A DNA stretch of 64,000 nt, from assembly GCF_015453285.1 (NCBI RefSeq), contig NZ_JADLZT010000006.1, positions 248,001 to 312,000 of the forward strand, read 5' to 3'. This stretch comes from Lysobacter niastensis. GTDB lineage: Bacteria > Pseudomonadota > Gammaproteobacteria > Xanthomonadales > Xanthomonadaceae. Of the stretch, positions 34,053-42,637 are shown piece by piece; position 1 is the first letter of the stretch; every line of letters begins with the position of its first letter. The translations under genes and the position numbers were made by a program. The notes beneath the pieces are model-generated. The model searched no databases and was not told where the DNA came from. It saw only the letters and a program-made list of their open reading frames with translations.

Positions 34053-35732
34053 ATGTGGGACACGCTTATCGTCACCCACGATACGGGCCGCCTCCACGCA
34101 CTCGCGGCCATCCTGATCCGATACGGCTTCGGCGACGTGGTGCGCCGGATCGGGCTGGGACGCGCTCTGGCCCGCGCGGGCAGGGTGCTACCGCTGGCGC
34201 ACCTCCAGGAGTTGGCTGAGCTTCCGACGCCTGTGCGCGTGCGCCGGGCGCTGGAGGACATGGGGCCGTGTTTCGTCAAACTGGGGCAGGTGTTGGCCAC
34301 GCGTGTGGACCTATTCGCGCCGGAATGGATCGCGGAGTTCAGTCGCCTGCAGAACGCCGTGCCTGCCGTGCCTTTCGAGGCGCTGTGCGTGGAAATGCGC
34401 GAGGCGCTCGGCACAAACCTGGAGGACGCATTCCTTTCCATTGAGCCGGTTCCGCTGGCGGCGGCCTCGATCGCACAGGTTCATAGAGCGCGTCTCCATG
34501 ACGGTCGTCAGGTGGTGATCAAAGTGCGTCGTCCGGGAATTCGGCGCCTGGTCGAAGCCGATCTTCGCCTGTTGCAATACGCGGCCGACAGGCTCGAAGC
34601 GAAGTACCCCGACCTGCGTCGCTTCCACCCGGCGGGCATGGTGCGCCAGTTCAAGGCGTCGCTAACCCGCGAACTCGACCTGGCGGCCGAGTGCCGCCAC
34701 GCCGAGCGCATTGCCGCGAGCTTCGCCCGGGACCGGCGCCTGTTCGTCCCGGCGGTGTACTGGCCGTACACGAACGAGCGGATGAACGTGCAGGACTTCG
34801 TCGACGGCGTTCCCGTGACCGATCTGGCGGCCCTCGAAGCGGCCGGGGTCGATCGCCGCCACGTGGCGCGGACGGGTGCGCAACTGGTGCTCAAAATGAT
34901 GCTCGAGGACGGTTTCTTCCACGCAGACCCACATCCCGGCAATGTGTTCGTGCTTGGAGACGGACGCATTGCGGTGATCGACTTCGGCATGGTCGGCCAT
35001 CTCTCACAGGTGCGGCGCGGCGAAGTGGTCATGCTGCTGTCCGGGCTGGTCGAACGCGACCCGGAACGTGTCACCGAAGTACTGCTGGACTGGACCGGTC
35101 GCCCCGATGTCGACGAAGCGCAGCTGGCGATCGACATCGATGCTTTCGTCGATCGCTACCATGGCCTGCCGCTCGCCGAGCTCGATCTGGCCCGCATGCT
35201 GTTGGAAGTAACGGCGCTGCTCCGCTCCCACCGTCTTGCCCTGCCGGCCGATCTGGCCTTGCTGATCAAGGTCTGCCTGACGCTGGACGGGTTGGGACGC
35301 AGCCTGGATCCTGCTTTCGACATGGCGCAGCAGGCACGGCCATTCCTTCGCCGCGCGATGGCGGCCCAGTACGGCCCGCGTGCGATCGCGCGGCGCAGCG
35401 CACGGACGATGACCGATACCCTCAGCCTGCTGGCGACCTTGCCACGGGATATGCGGCGGATGTTGCGGGCGATGCGGAGCGGGGGAGGGCGCTTTCATCT
35501 GCAAGTGGACGAGTTGCGGGATCTGAACCGGCAGTTCAGTCATTCGGCCAACCGCCTCTCCGGCGCGCTTGTGATCGCCGCGTTGATCGTGGGTTCGTCG
35601 ATCACGATGACCGTAGGCGGCGGCCCGACGCTGCTGGGGCTGCCGTTCTTTGGATTGCTGGGTTTCGTGGGAGCGTCATTGGCGGGAATCTGGCTGCTTT
35701 GGTCGATATTCCGAAGCGGCGGCGGGCGCTGA
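34053..35732 (+). CDS. ABC1/UbiB-family atypical kinase
   Basis: A 559-residue protein from the ATG at 34053, with GAGGGA before it; the frame is open far upstream but without homology. Motifs follow ABC1/UbiB order: the KxGQ helix (VKLGQVLATR), an Ala-rich nucleotide loop (AAASIAQVHRA), VIKVRRPGI with the catalytic Lys, the EDGFFHADPHPGN motif, and VIDFGMVG with the metal-binding Asp. The C-terminus has two hydrophobic helices. The family acts in ubiquinone biosynthesis or lipid handling. This copy is outside a ubiquinone operon and may be a specialised version for low-oxygen membranes (inference). Confidence 0.9.
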   Translation: MWDTLIVTHDTGRLHALAAILIRYGFGDVVRRIGLGRALARAGRVLPLAHLQELAELPTPVRVRRALEDMGPCFVKLGQVLATRVDLFAPEWIAEFSRLQNAVPAVPFEALCVEMREALGTNLEDAFLSIEPVPLAAASIAQVHRARLHDGRQVVIKVRRPGIRRLVEADLRLLQYAADRLEAKYPDLRRFHPAGMVRQFKASLTRELDLAAECRHAERIAASFARDRRLFVPAVYWPYTNERMNVQDFVDGVPVTDLAALEAAGVDRRHVARTGAQLVLKMMLEDGFFHADPHPGNVFVLGDGRIAVIDFGMVGHLSQVRRGEVVMLLSGLVERDPERVTEVLLDWTGRPDVDEAQLAIDIDAFVDRYHGLPLAELDLARMLLEVTALLRSHRLALPADLALLIKVCLTLDGLGRSLDPAFDMAQQARPFLRRAMAAQYGPRAIARRSARTMTDTLSLLATLPRDMRRMLRAMRSGGGRFHLQVDELRDLNRQFSHSANRLSGALVIAALIVGSSITMTVGGGPTLLGLPFFGLLGFVGASLAGIWLLWSIFRSGGGR

Positions 35733-35858
35733 GCAGTTCCAAGGCGTCGCCCCGGCATGGAGTACCTGCAACTGGCACGGCCCTCGGCATCACGGCTACC
35801 GGCGCGCCAGCAGGAGGAGCGTAACAGGCCATGCCGGCGCGAGCCTCCGACGCATTCG

Positions 35859-35872
35859 TTGACTTCGGTCAA
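35859..35872. promoter_or_regulatory. FNR/Anr-type box upstream of the second hsp20
   Basis: TTGACTTCGGTCAA, a perfect palindrome of TTGAC half-sites. Its centre is 89 nt upstream of the ATG at 35954. Confidence 0.75.
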
Positions 35873-35953
35873 ATCACGTCGACGGTATAGGCGCATGGTG
35901 GCCTTACGCGCCCAAGCGGTGGGCGCCAAAGTCATCCAAACTGGAGCGCCGTC

Positions 35954-36400
35954 ATGGCCATTCCCACCCGCTGGCATCCGATCCGCCAGATCGCCCGTTT
36001 CGACCCGTTCCCCGAACTGGAGGATCTGGTGCGCAGTTTCGGCCTGCACAGCCCGCTCGCGCGTCAGTACGAGCACACCCTGGAAATGCGCATGGACGTG
36101 CACGAGGATGACAAGGGTTACCGCGTCACGATCGACATGCCCGGCGTCAAGAAGGAGGACATTGACGTCTCGATCGAGGGCAACCAGGTCACGGTCACTG
36201 CCGAAGTGAAGCGTGAGCAGGGTGGCGAGGCCGAGAAGGAGCTGTACAGCGAACGCTACAGCGGCAAGGCCTTCCGATCCTTCACCGTGCCATCCGACAT
36301 CGACAGCGGCAGCGCGGAAGCCAATTACGATGGCGGCGTGCTGAGGCTGGTCCTGCCCAAGAAGGCCGGCAGCCCGTCGCGCAAGCTGTCCGTCAACTGA
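35954..36400 (+). CDS. Hsp20 family small heat-shock protein (second copy)
   Basis: A 148-residue crystallin-type chaperone. The core (YRVTIDMPGVKKEDIDVSIEGNQVTVTAEVKRE and SFTVPSDIDSGSAEANYDGGVLRLVLPKK) is complete, and the C-terminus has a KLSVN tail. It is only moderately similar to the copy at 17804, which has no FNR-type box and sits outside the regulon; this copy lies 89 nt from a box, suggesting separate regulation. It ends before a stem-loop. Confidence 0.93.
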   Translation: MAIPTRWHPIRQIARFDPFPELEDLVRSFGLHSPLARQYEHTLEMRMDVHEDDKGYRVTIDMPGVKKEDIDVSIEGNQVTVTAEVKREQGGEAEKELYSERYSGKAFRSFTVPSDIDSGSAEANYDGGVLRLVLPKKAGSPSRKLSVN

Positions 36401-36453
36401 CCCCAGGGGACGCGGGCCGAGTTCGAGCGCGATTCCGAGGCGCCCGTCGACAA

Positions 36454-36482
36454 GAGCCCCGACCGCCCAAAGCGGTGGGGCT
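36454..36482 (+). terminator. Stem-loop after the second hsp20
   Basis: AGCCCC...ACCGC pairs with GCGGT...GGGGCT around CCAAA. The stem is strong, but no T-run follows (CCTGTG), so terminator activity is uncertain. Confidence 0.5.
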
Positions 36483-36584
36483 CCTGTGACCGGCACCCGT
36501 TGTTACCTTCCGTTACACATCGATCGTCATCGTGTTGCGAAGCGTCGCTAGGCTTGCTCCAGGACCCGCCCTGGAGCCGCCGCG

Positions 36585-37307
36585 ATGTTGGATGCCCTGG
36601 ATTCTTCCTTCAGTGCACTCGAGCCTGCCCTGCTGGAGGAGCTTGCTCCGCCCGTGCCAGCAGGACTCCTTCCAATGGAGGCGAGGTTCGGCAGCCTGCC
36701 GGTGCAGCGGCGCCGACTGAACGCGCGTCGCTATCTGTTTCGGGCCGGGCAGCCCCGGCACGCCCTCTATCTAGTGCACGCAGGCTTCTTCAAAACTTGC
36801 CTGCTCAGTGAGGACGGCCGGGAGAAGATCACCGGGTTCCGAATGCGCGGTGACCTGCTCGGACTCGAGGCGCTGGACCTGCCCAATTACACCTGTGACG
36901 CCATCTCGCTCGATGTCGGTGAAGTCTGGGAGATCCCCTGCAGCCTGCTGCGAGCGGGCCCCTCCGACGTCACGGAAGCGATCACGGCAGCACTGGCGGG
37001 CGAGATCCGGCGCGACTGGCACTGGATGCTGATGGTGGGCACGCTCGCCGCCGATCAGCGGGTCGCCGCGTTCCTGCTCGATCTGTCGACGCGACTGGAG
37101 TCGCTGGGGTTCAGCAGCCGGCATCTGCTGCTGCGCATGACCCGAGGCGATCTTGCCAATTACCTGGCGCTGAAACTGGAAACCGTCGTGCGTTCGCTTG
37201 CGCGCCTGCAGGGGATGGGCCTGATCCGGGTCGACCGCCGCGAGATCCGCATCGAAGACCGGTGCGGTCTGCAAAGGCTGGTGACGCGGGCGCATGCGGT
37301 GCATTGA
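36585..37307 (+). CDS. CRP/FNR-family regulator without the iron-sulfur cysteines
   Basis: A 240-residue DNA-binding protein; the ATG at 36585 was chosen. Residues about 35-125 form the cNMP-binding-like sensor with FNR-like ITGFRMRGDLLGLEAL; residues 183-215 hold the HTH (RMTRGDLANYLALKLETVVRSLARL). The recognition helix keeps Glu199 and Arg203, equivalent to FNR Glu209 and Arg213, but has Val202 where FNR has Ser212. No cysteine is present in the first 70 residues, and Trp115 replaces FNR Cys122, so an FNR-type [4Fe-4S] cluster is not expected; Cys72, Cys104, Cys119 and Cys227 remain. It is the only FNR-type protein in the block and the natural candidate for the local boxes. Confidence 0.92.
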   Translation: MLDALDSSFSALEPALLEELAPPVPAGLLPMEARFGSLPVQRRRLNARRYLFRAGQPRHALYLVHAGFFKTCLLSEDGREKITGFRMRGDLLGLEALDLPNYTCDAISLDVGEVWEIPCSLLRAGPSDVTEAITAALAGEIRRDWHWMLMVGTLAADQRVAAFLLDLSTRLESLGFSSRHLLLRMTRGDLANYLALKLETVVRSLARLQGMGLIRVDRREIRIEDRCGLQRLVTRAHAVH

Positions 37308-37312
37308 GCCGG

Positions 37313-37546
37313 TTAGTCCGGCTCCCAGTCCAGATCGAAGTCCTCGCGTCCCTGCAGGACCTGCTGCGCCACGGCCATCACCCGATCGGAAGCAAAGGTC
37401 GCGGTCCAACCTTCAATCTGGTCCGGCTCGGGAGCCAGCTCATCGTCACCTTGGAGTTCGTCAAGCAGCGCGAGGAGCTGCGCGCATTCGTCGTTGGTCA
37501 GTGTGCCCAGATGGCGGCCACTTCGTCGGTCATAAAGTCTTGGCAT
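37313..37546 (-). CDS. Small conserved hypothetical protein
   Basis: A 77-residue acidic protein from the ATG at 37546 (MPRLYDRRSGRHLGTLTNDECAQLLALLDELQG...); the frame to 37585 adds 13 residues. The layout of a short beta start plus helices resembles small proteins found in other Usp/low-oxygen loci that are sometimes mis-labelled as galactosyldiacylglycerol synthase. No function is known. An FNR-type box (37609-37622) is 70 nt upstream. Confidence 0.7.
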   Translation of the reverse strand: MPRLYDRRSGRHLGTLTNDECAQLLALLDELQGDDELAPEPDQIEGWTATFASDRVMAVAQQVLQGREDFDLDWEPD

Positions 37547-37608
37547 GAGGGGGCTCCGTGCGCGCGATTCTGACAGAGGAATCATGGAGGCCCGACACTG
37601 CGTCGGTG

Positions 37609-37622
37609 TTGACCGGGGTCAA
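37609..37622. promoter_or_regulatory. FNR/Anr-type box upstream of the small gene
   Basis: TTGACCGGGGTCAA, a perfect TTGAC palindrome. Its centre is 70 nt from the minus-strand ATG at 37546. Confidence 0.75.
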
Positions 37623-37642
37623 CGATGCCGCACGTTGCGGCC

Positions 37643-38161
37643 TCACCATGGGGAGGCCTTGATACCCAGCGCACAGGAGATACGGTTCACCAGCAAGTCG
37701 CCCACAAAGGTGGCAGCGAGGATCAGGGCTACGTCGCCCGCGGACAGCGTGATCCACGGCCCCACCAGCAACAACGCGCCGACCGCGAAATCGAGCTGGT
37801 CGAACGGAAGCCATCGCGCGCCCGGCGCGATGCCGATGCGACGCTTGAACAGGCTCTTGATGGCGTCGCCAGCGGCGACGCCGATCCCCATGCCGAGTCC
37901 GATCCAGAGCCAAGGAGCGTGTACCGCCCAGACGGCAGGCCGGCCGAGCCCGGCCTGCGCGGCGGTGGTCAGTACACCCGTGGCAAGGGCCAGCGCAAAG
38001 CCGACCACAGTCTTGTGACCACCGAACAGGCGGGTGCTGATCGGCCGATTCCAACCCCTCCAGTAGCGGACGAACGGCGGCGCCATGTTGGCCAAGTAGG
38101 CCGGCGCCATGAAGTAGAGCAGGGACAAGGGGCGCATTGCGATAACCGCGCTCGGTCTCAA
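37643..38161 (-). CDS. CDP-archaeol synthase-like (CarS/DUF46) membrane protein
   Basis: A 172-residue protein with four to five membrane helices. Motifs of the CTP-dependent lipid-CDP synthase family are visible: PAYLANMAPP, FGGHKTVVGF (similar to FGxxKTxxG) and GDAIKSLFKRRIGI...PFDQLDF. In archaea CarS makes CDP-archaeol; bacterial homologues act on an unknown lipid phosphate. It overlaps the alcohol dehydrogenase stop by 4 nt, so it is the second gene of that operon. Confidence 0.8.
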   Translation of the reverse strand: MRPSAVIAMRPLSLLYFMAPAYLANMAPPFVRYWRGWNRPISTRLFGGHKTVVGFALALATGVLTTAAQAGLGRPAVWAVHAPWLWIGLGMGIGVAAGDAIKSLFKRRIGIAPGARWLPFDQLDFAVGALLLVGPWITLSAGDVALILAATFVGDLLVNRISCALGIKASPW

Positions 38162-39159
38162 TCCGGTACCAGCACGGCCGCGCCGCGCAACCGGCCATCG
38201 CGCAGGGCCTCCAGTGCCGCATTGGCATCGGCGAGTGGATAGCGCTGCACGTGCGTCTGTACGCTCGCCAGCTTCGCCACCTCAAAGAAGGTTCGGCCGT
38301 CGTCGCGCGTCAGGTTGGCCACCGAGGTCAGATGGCGCTCCCCCCACAGTAGGCGGTAGGGAAAGGCGGGAATGTCGCTCATGTGAATGCCGGCGCAGAC
38401 GACACGCCCGCCCTTGCGCACATTGCCCAGTGCAGTAGGCACCAGCGCTCCGTCCGGGGCGAACAGGATGGCGGCATCGAGCGGATGTGGTGCCGGCTCA
38501 TCCGAGCCGCCCGCCCAGCAGGCTCCCAGCGTGCGCGCGAATTCCTGCATCGCCAGATCACCCGGGCGGGTGAACGCATGGACGAGGATGCCCTGTGCCA
38601 TCGCGATCTGCGTGAGGATGTGCGCGGCCGCACCGAATCCGTAGAGGCCCAGACGCGGGCAGGGGCTGGCGGCGCGGAGCGCACGCCATCCTATGAGCCC
38701 CGCGCACAGCAAGGGCGCTGCCGCCACCGGATCGAGCCGGGCGTCCAAAGGCAGGCAATAGGCAGCGTCGGCGAGCAGGTGCGTGGCATACCCTCCGTCG
38801 CGACTACAGCCGGTGAATTGGGCGCTATCGCACAGGTTCTCATGGCCCCCGCGGCAGTAGCGGCAGTCACCGCACGTCCACGCCAACCAGGGCACGCCGA
38901 CGCGATCGCCTAGTGCCAGCGTGCGAACGCCGACGCCGATCCCGTCGACCTCGCCGATCACTTCGTGCCCCGGCACGATCGGATACACCGCCTGCGGCAA
39001 TTCACCGTCGATGACGTGCAGGTCGGTGCGACATACGCCGCAGGCCTGCACCCGGATCCGCACCTGTCCCGCGTCGGGCGCGACAAGGGGGCGCAAGGTT
39101 TCGACCAGGCGCGTGTGAGGTTTGCGCAGCAACATCACGCGGGATTCGGAGAGTTTCAT
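38158..39159 (-). CDS. Zinc-dependent alcohol dehydrogenase family protein
   Basis: A 333-residue MDR enzyme, from the ATG at 39159; the frame to 40161 overlaps the divergent gene and is a shadow. The catalytic-zinc region has CGVCRTDLH and GHEVIGEVDGIG; structural-zinc cysteines are in CGDCRYCRGGHENLC. The Rossmann motif is LYGFGAAAHI, a variation of GxGxxG. Similar NAD(P)-dependent alcohol dehydrogenases are common in low-oxygen stress loci. The substrate is not known. A box at 39209-39222 lies 57 nt upstream. Confidence 0.9.
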   Translation of the reverse strand: MKLSESRVMLLRKPHTRLVETLRPLVAPDAGQVRIRVQACGVCRTDLHVIDGELPQAVYPIVPGHEVIGEVDGIGVGVRTLALGDRVGVPWLAWTCGDCRYCRGGHENLCDSAQFTGCSRDGGYATHLLADAAYCLPLDARLDPVAAAPLLCAGLIGWRALRAASPCPRLGLYGFGAAAHILTQIAMAQGILVHAFTRPGDLAMQEFARTLGACWAGGSDEPAPHPLDAAILFAPDGALVPTALGNVRKGGRVVCAGIHMSDIPAFPYRLLWGERHLTSVANLTRDDGRTFFEVAKLASVQTHVQRYPLADANAALEALRDGRLRGAAVLVPD

Positions 39160-39208
39160 GCGGACCAACCTGTCCGATGCGAGCGTGGCCTGCCCACATG
39201 TCGACACT

Positions 39209-39222
39209 TTGACGCAGGTCAA
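39209..39222. promoter_or_regulatory. FNR/Anr-type box between adh and the PRTase fusion
   Basis: TTGACGCAGGTCAA, matching both half-sites as TTGAC/GTCAA. Centre 57 nt from the minus-strand adh start and 41 nt from the plus-strand start at 39256, so it could serve both directions. Confidence 0.78.
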
Positions 39223-39255
39223 ACTCGCTAGCGAAGGTCGCCTCACAGTGTAGCC

Positions 39256-40611
39256 ATGAGCCCCTTCCACACCCACGCCGTAGCCCACCTCCCATTTGAA
39301 GATCGGAGCGAGGCCGCGCGCCGGCTCGGGGACGCGCTTGTCCAGTATCGCGGCCAGCACCCATTGGTCCTGGCGATACCGCGGGGCGCCGTGCCGATCG
39401 GGAGGATCGTTGCCGACATGCTGGGCGGCGAGTTCGATGTCGTGCTGGTTCACAAGCTTGGTGCGCCGACCAATCCCGAGTTGGCGATCGGCGCCGTCGA
39501 TGAGCGTGGCACCGTTCTGCTGAACGAGAATGCGGCATGGACCGGTGCCGACGACGCCTACATCCGGCGCACGGCACAGCAACAACTGGAGCTGATCGAC
39601 GAACGCCGACTCCGTTACCGCGCCGGCCGGCCTGCACCCGTCGTCGAAGGCCGCACGGTCATCGTGCTGGACGATGGCCTGGCGACCGGCGCGACGATGG
39701 TCGCGGCGTTGGGTGCGGTACGCGCGCAGCGTCCGGCCAGGCTCGTGTGCGCTGTTCCGGTGGCGGCCCGCGAGAGCCTCGCGGAGGTCGCTCGTCTCGC
39801 CGATTTCACGGTGTGCCTGGCGACACCGTCGCCATTCCATGCCGTGGGCCTGTACTACCGGGATTTCTCCGAAGTCAGCGACGGGCAAGTGGCCGCACTG
39901 CTGAGCGCGACGACCGGCGCGCCCCCCCCTCTGTCGCACATGGCGGGCGCGCGCGCGGTTCGGATCGCAACCGAGGAAGCGGTACTCGATGGCGACCTGA
40001 TGGTGCCGCCGTCGCCACGCGGCCTGATCTTGTTTGCGCATGGGTCCGGCAGCAGTCGTCACAGCCCTCGCAACCGCTTCGTTGCCCAAGTGCTGAACCA
40101 CCGCGGGCTCGCCACGCTGCTCTTTGACCTGCTGACGCCAGTGGAGGACGCGGAAGGGCATGCCCGTTTCGACATCGCGCTGCTTGCACAGCGCTTATCA
40201 GCAGCCCTGCAATGGACGCGCAACGAGGCGGGGCTGAAAGACTTGGGGATCGGCCTGTTCGGTGCCAGTTCGGGCTCCGCGGCGGCCTTGGCCGTGGCGG
40301 CCATGCGCCCGGACCGGGTCGTGGCCGTGGTATCGCGCGGGGGCTGTCCGGACCTAGCGGGAGGATGGGTCCTTGCGCACGCGCATACGCCGACGCTGCT
40401 GATCGTCGGTGGCGCCGATGAGGAAGTTCTCAAGATCAACCGCACCGCCCAAGCCCTCATGGGGCATTGGGCGGAACTGGTCGTCGTACCTGGTGCGACG
40501 CATCTGTTCGAAGAACCCGGGGCGCTCGAGGAAGTTGCCACCCACGCGGCGAACTGGTTCGCGCGCCACTTCCGCAATGCGGCCACGACCGGCTCTGCGG
40601 TCACGCTGTAG
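39256..40611 (+). CDS. Phosphoribosyltransferase fused to an alpha/beta hydrolase
   Basis: A 451-residue fusion. Residues 15-215 form a PRTase domain with IPRGAVPIG, VHKLGAPTNPELAIGAVDE and the PRPP loop VIVLDDGLATGATM. Residues 225-440 form a dienelactone-hydrolase-like domain with FAHGSGSSRHSPRN and the nucleophile elbow GLFGASSGSAAA (Ser in GxSxG); the late Asp/His (GGADEE; GATHLFEE) complete a triad. Both domains appear intact. The natural substrate of this class is not established. Confidence 0.92.
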   Translation: MSPFHTHAVAHLPFEDRSEAARRLGDALVQYRGQHPLVLAIPRGAVPIGRIVADMLGGEFDVVLVHKLGAPTNPELAIGAVDERGTVLLNENAAWTGADDAYIRRTAQQQLELIDERRLRYRAGRPAPVVEGRTVIVLDDGLATGATMVAALGAVRAQRPARLVCAVPVAARESLAEVARLADFTVCLATPSPFHAVGLYYRDFSEVSDGQVAALLSATTGAPPPLSHMAGARAVRIATEEAVLDGDLMVPPSPRGLILFAHGSGSSRHSPRNRFVAQVLNHRGLATLLFDLLTPVEDAEGHARFDIALLAQRLSAALQWTRNEAGLKDLGIGLFGASSGSAAALAVAAMRPDRVVAVVSRGGCPDLAGGWVLAHAHTPTLLIVGGADEEVLKINRTAQALMGHWAELVVVPGATHLFEEPGALEEVATHAANWFARHFRNAATTGSAVTL

Positions 40612-40629
40612 GAGGTGGCGCACCGCTGT

Positions 40630-42627
40630 CTATGTAGGCCTTCCGAGGCTGCGGCGCAGCGCCATCGCCAGTTCCTCATGGCGATAGGGCTTTCGCAGCA
40701 GTTCAAACCCGTCGGATGGATCGCGTGCCACCGGCACCACGTTTTCATCGGCGTAGCCGGACGTGAGCAGTACCGGCAAGGCCGGTCTGAGCGCTCTCGC
40801 GGCAAGTGCGAGTTCGTGCCCGTCCATCCCGCTTCCGAGCCGGACATCGCTGAAAAGCAGCGAGATCGTAGGATCCTCCTGCAATTGATGCAGGGCTTCC
40901 ATGGCGCTCCCGACCCCGCGCACGCGATAACCTATCGAACCCAGGAATGCCTCGGCGATCTTGCGAACCTCGTCCTCGTCCTCGACGACCAGAATGGTTT
41001 CACCGCTGCCGGGTGCCAGGACAGGCAGCGGTGCCGAAGCGACAACCGCAAGGGGAGGCGCGGTGGGCAGAAAAAGCTCGACCTGTGTGCCGTAGCCAAG
41101 TCGGCTGTCGATGCGCAGAAATCCGTTGCTCTGCTTGACGAACCCATAGACCATGCTCAGCCCGAGCCCATTCCCCATCTCGCGGGTCGTAAAGAACGGC
41201 TCGACCGCATGCGCCAGCGTCTCCGGCGTCATGCCGCTACCGGTATCGCCGACGGTAAACACCACGTAATGACCCGGCTCGACTTCGCTGTGGCGCTCGC
41301 CCGGCGTGATTCGGCAATCACGGGCCGAGAAAGTGATCTCGCCACCCTGCGGCATGGCATCGCGTGCGTTCAACGCCAGGTTCAGCAGGGCGGTGTCGAG
41401 CTGGGCCGCGTCGACGTAGGCCGGGGCGACGGGACCCTGGTTCTCGATTCGCACCCGAATCGATTCACCGAGTGCGCGCTGCAGCATGCCGGCAATCTCG
41501 CGCAGCAATGCTTCCGGATCGACCGCGCGAGGCAACAGGCGCTGGCGCCGCGCGAATGCCAGCAGCTTGGCGGTGAGTTCGGCGCCGCGTGACACCGCCC
41601 GCAGCGCGCTTTCGATCAGTTCCGAAGACTGCGGCGGCAAGTCCGTCTGCTCCTCAAGCAACTGCAGATTGCCGGACATTACGGTCAGCAGGTTGTTGAA
41701 GTCATGGGCGACGCCACCTGTCAGCTGCCCGATCGCTTCCAGTCGCTGCGCGTGCGCCAGCTGCTCCTCGGTACGTCTCCGCTGGATCATCGCGGCAAGC
41801 AGGTTGGCCACCAGCTGCAGCAAGTGCATGGCGTCGTGGTCGAAGCGCTGGACTTCCGGCGCCAAGACGATCAGCGCGCCGATCGGGTGCTCGCGATCGC
41901 CGATCGGCATGACAGCGCCGCGGCGGAACCGACCATCGTCCGGTTGCGGCCAATCGTCCTGGGAACCGTCGGCTAGCATCTCGGCGACGAGCGGTTGGCC
42001 ATTGACGAGCGCGCGCCAAAGCCCGGTCTCGGCGTGTGGCCTCCGGACGAACCGCTCCATTCGTTCCGGGGCGATGCCGTGCGCACCGGCTACGCGTATC
42101 GATTGGCCATCCGGTGCGAGCATCACGACCATCACCGCTTCAGCCTGCAGCGCTTCCTTCAGTTGCTCAGGCAAGCCTTCGATCACGGTTTCGTCGGACG
42201 AGGCGAGTGCAAGCTGGCCAACGCGCGCTACCAGCGCGTCGTATCGCCCCCGTACGAGGGCTTGGCGCACACGCTGGCTTTCCGATACGTCGCGAATCAC
42301 CGCCAGGTACAGCGTGCGCCCTTGGGATTCCAGCGGCCCCAACGAGATTTCTACAGGAAACTGGCCTCCGTCCAGACGCTGTCCGGTCAGGGACAATCCC
42401 GTCGTCCCCATGGGCCGCACACGGGGGGCGGACATGTATTCGACGCGGTGCTGGGCGTGACGGGCACGCGTGCCTTCAGGCATCAGAGCCTCGATCTGAA
42501 TGCCGTCCAGACCTTGCGGCGGGTATCCGAACAGGCGTTCGGCCGGGCCGTTGGCCCGGACGACGCGGCCGCCTTCGTCCACCACGATCAGTGCGTCGGG
42601 CAGGAGTTTAAACAGTTCCCTCAGCAC
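40630..42627 (-). CDS. Hybrid sensor histidine kinase (PAS-GAF-HisKA-HATPase-REC)
   Basis: About 665 residues from GTG 42627, chosen because GAGG lies 9 nt upstream and it follows the response-regulator stop by 10 nt; GTG 42678 would overlap that gene. N-terminal PAS (VVDEGGRVVRANGPAERLFGYPPQGL) and GAF-like (residues about 150-300) domains sense an unknown signal. HisKA has the phospho-acceptor His in GGVAHDFNNLL; the HATPase has NLALNARDAM and GNGLGLSMV boxes. A C-terminal receiver (VVEDEDEVRK...FSDVRLG) has the conserved Asp in SDVRLG. No transmembrane helix is seen, so it is likely cytoplasmic. It forms a two-component pair with the upstream regulator. Confidence 0.92.
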   Translation of the reverse strand: MLRELFKLLPDALIVVDEGGRVVRANGPAERLFGYPPQGLDGIQIEALMPEGTRARHAQHRVEYMSAPRVRPMGTTGLSLTGQRLDGGQFPVEISLGPLESQGRTLYLAVIRDVSESQRVRQALVRGRYDALVARVGQLALASSDETVIEGLPEQLKEALQAEAVMVVMLAPDGQSIRVAGAHGIAPERMERFVRRPHAETGLWRALVNGQPLVAEMLADGSQDDWPQPDDGRFRRGAVMPIGDREHPIGALIVLAPEVQRFDHDAMHLLQLVANLLAAMIQRRRTEEQLAHAQRLEAIGQLTGGVAHDFNNLLTVMSGNLQLLEEQTDLPPQSSELIESALRAVSRGAELTAKLLAFARRQRLLPRAVDPEALLREIAGMLQRALGESIRVRIENQGPVAPAYVDAAQLDTALLNLALNARDAMPQGGEITFSARDCRITPGERHSEVEPGHYVVFTVGDTGSGMTPETLAHAVEPFFTTREMGNGLGLSMVYGFVKQSNGFLRIDSRLGYGTQVELFLPTAPPLAVVASAPLPVLAPGSGETILVVEDEDEVRKIAEAFLGSIGYRVRGVGSAMEALHQLQEDPTISLLFSDVRLGSGMDGHELALAARALRPALPVLLTSGYADENVVPVARDPSDGFELLRKPYRHEELAMALRRSLGRPT

Positions 42628-42637
42628 GAAGCTTGCC

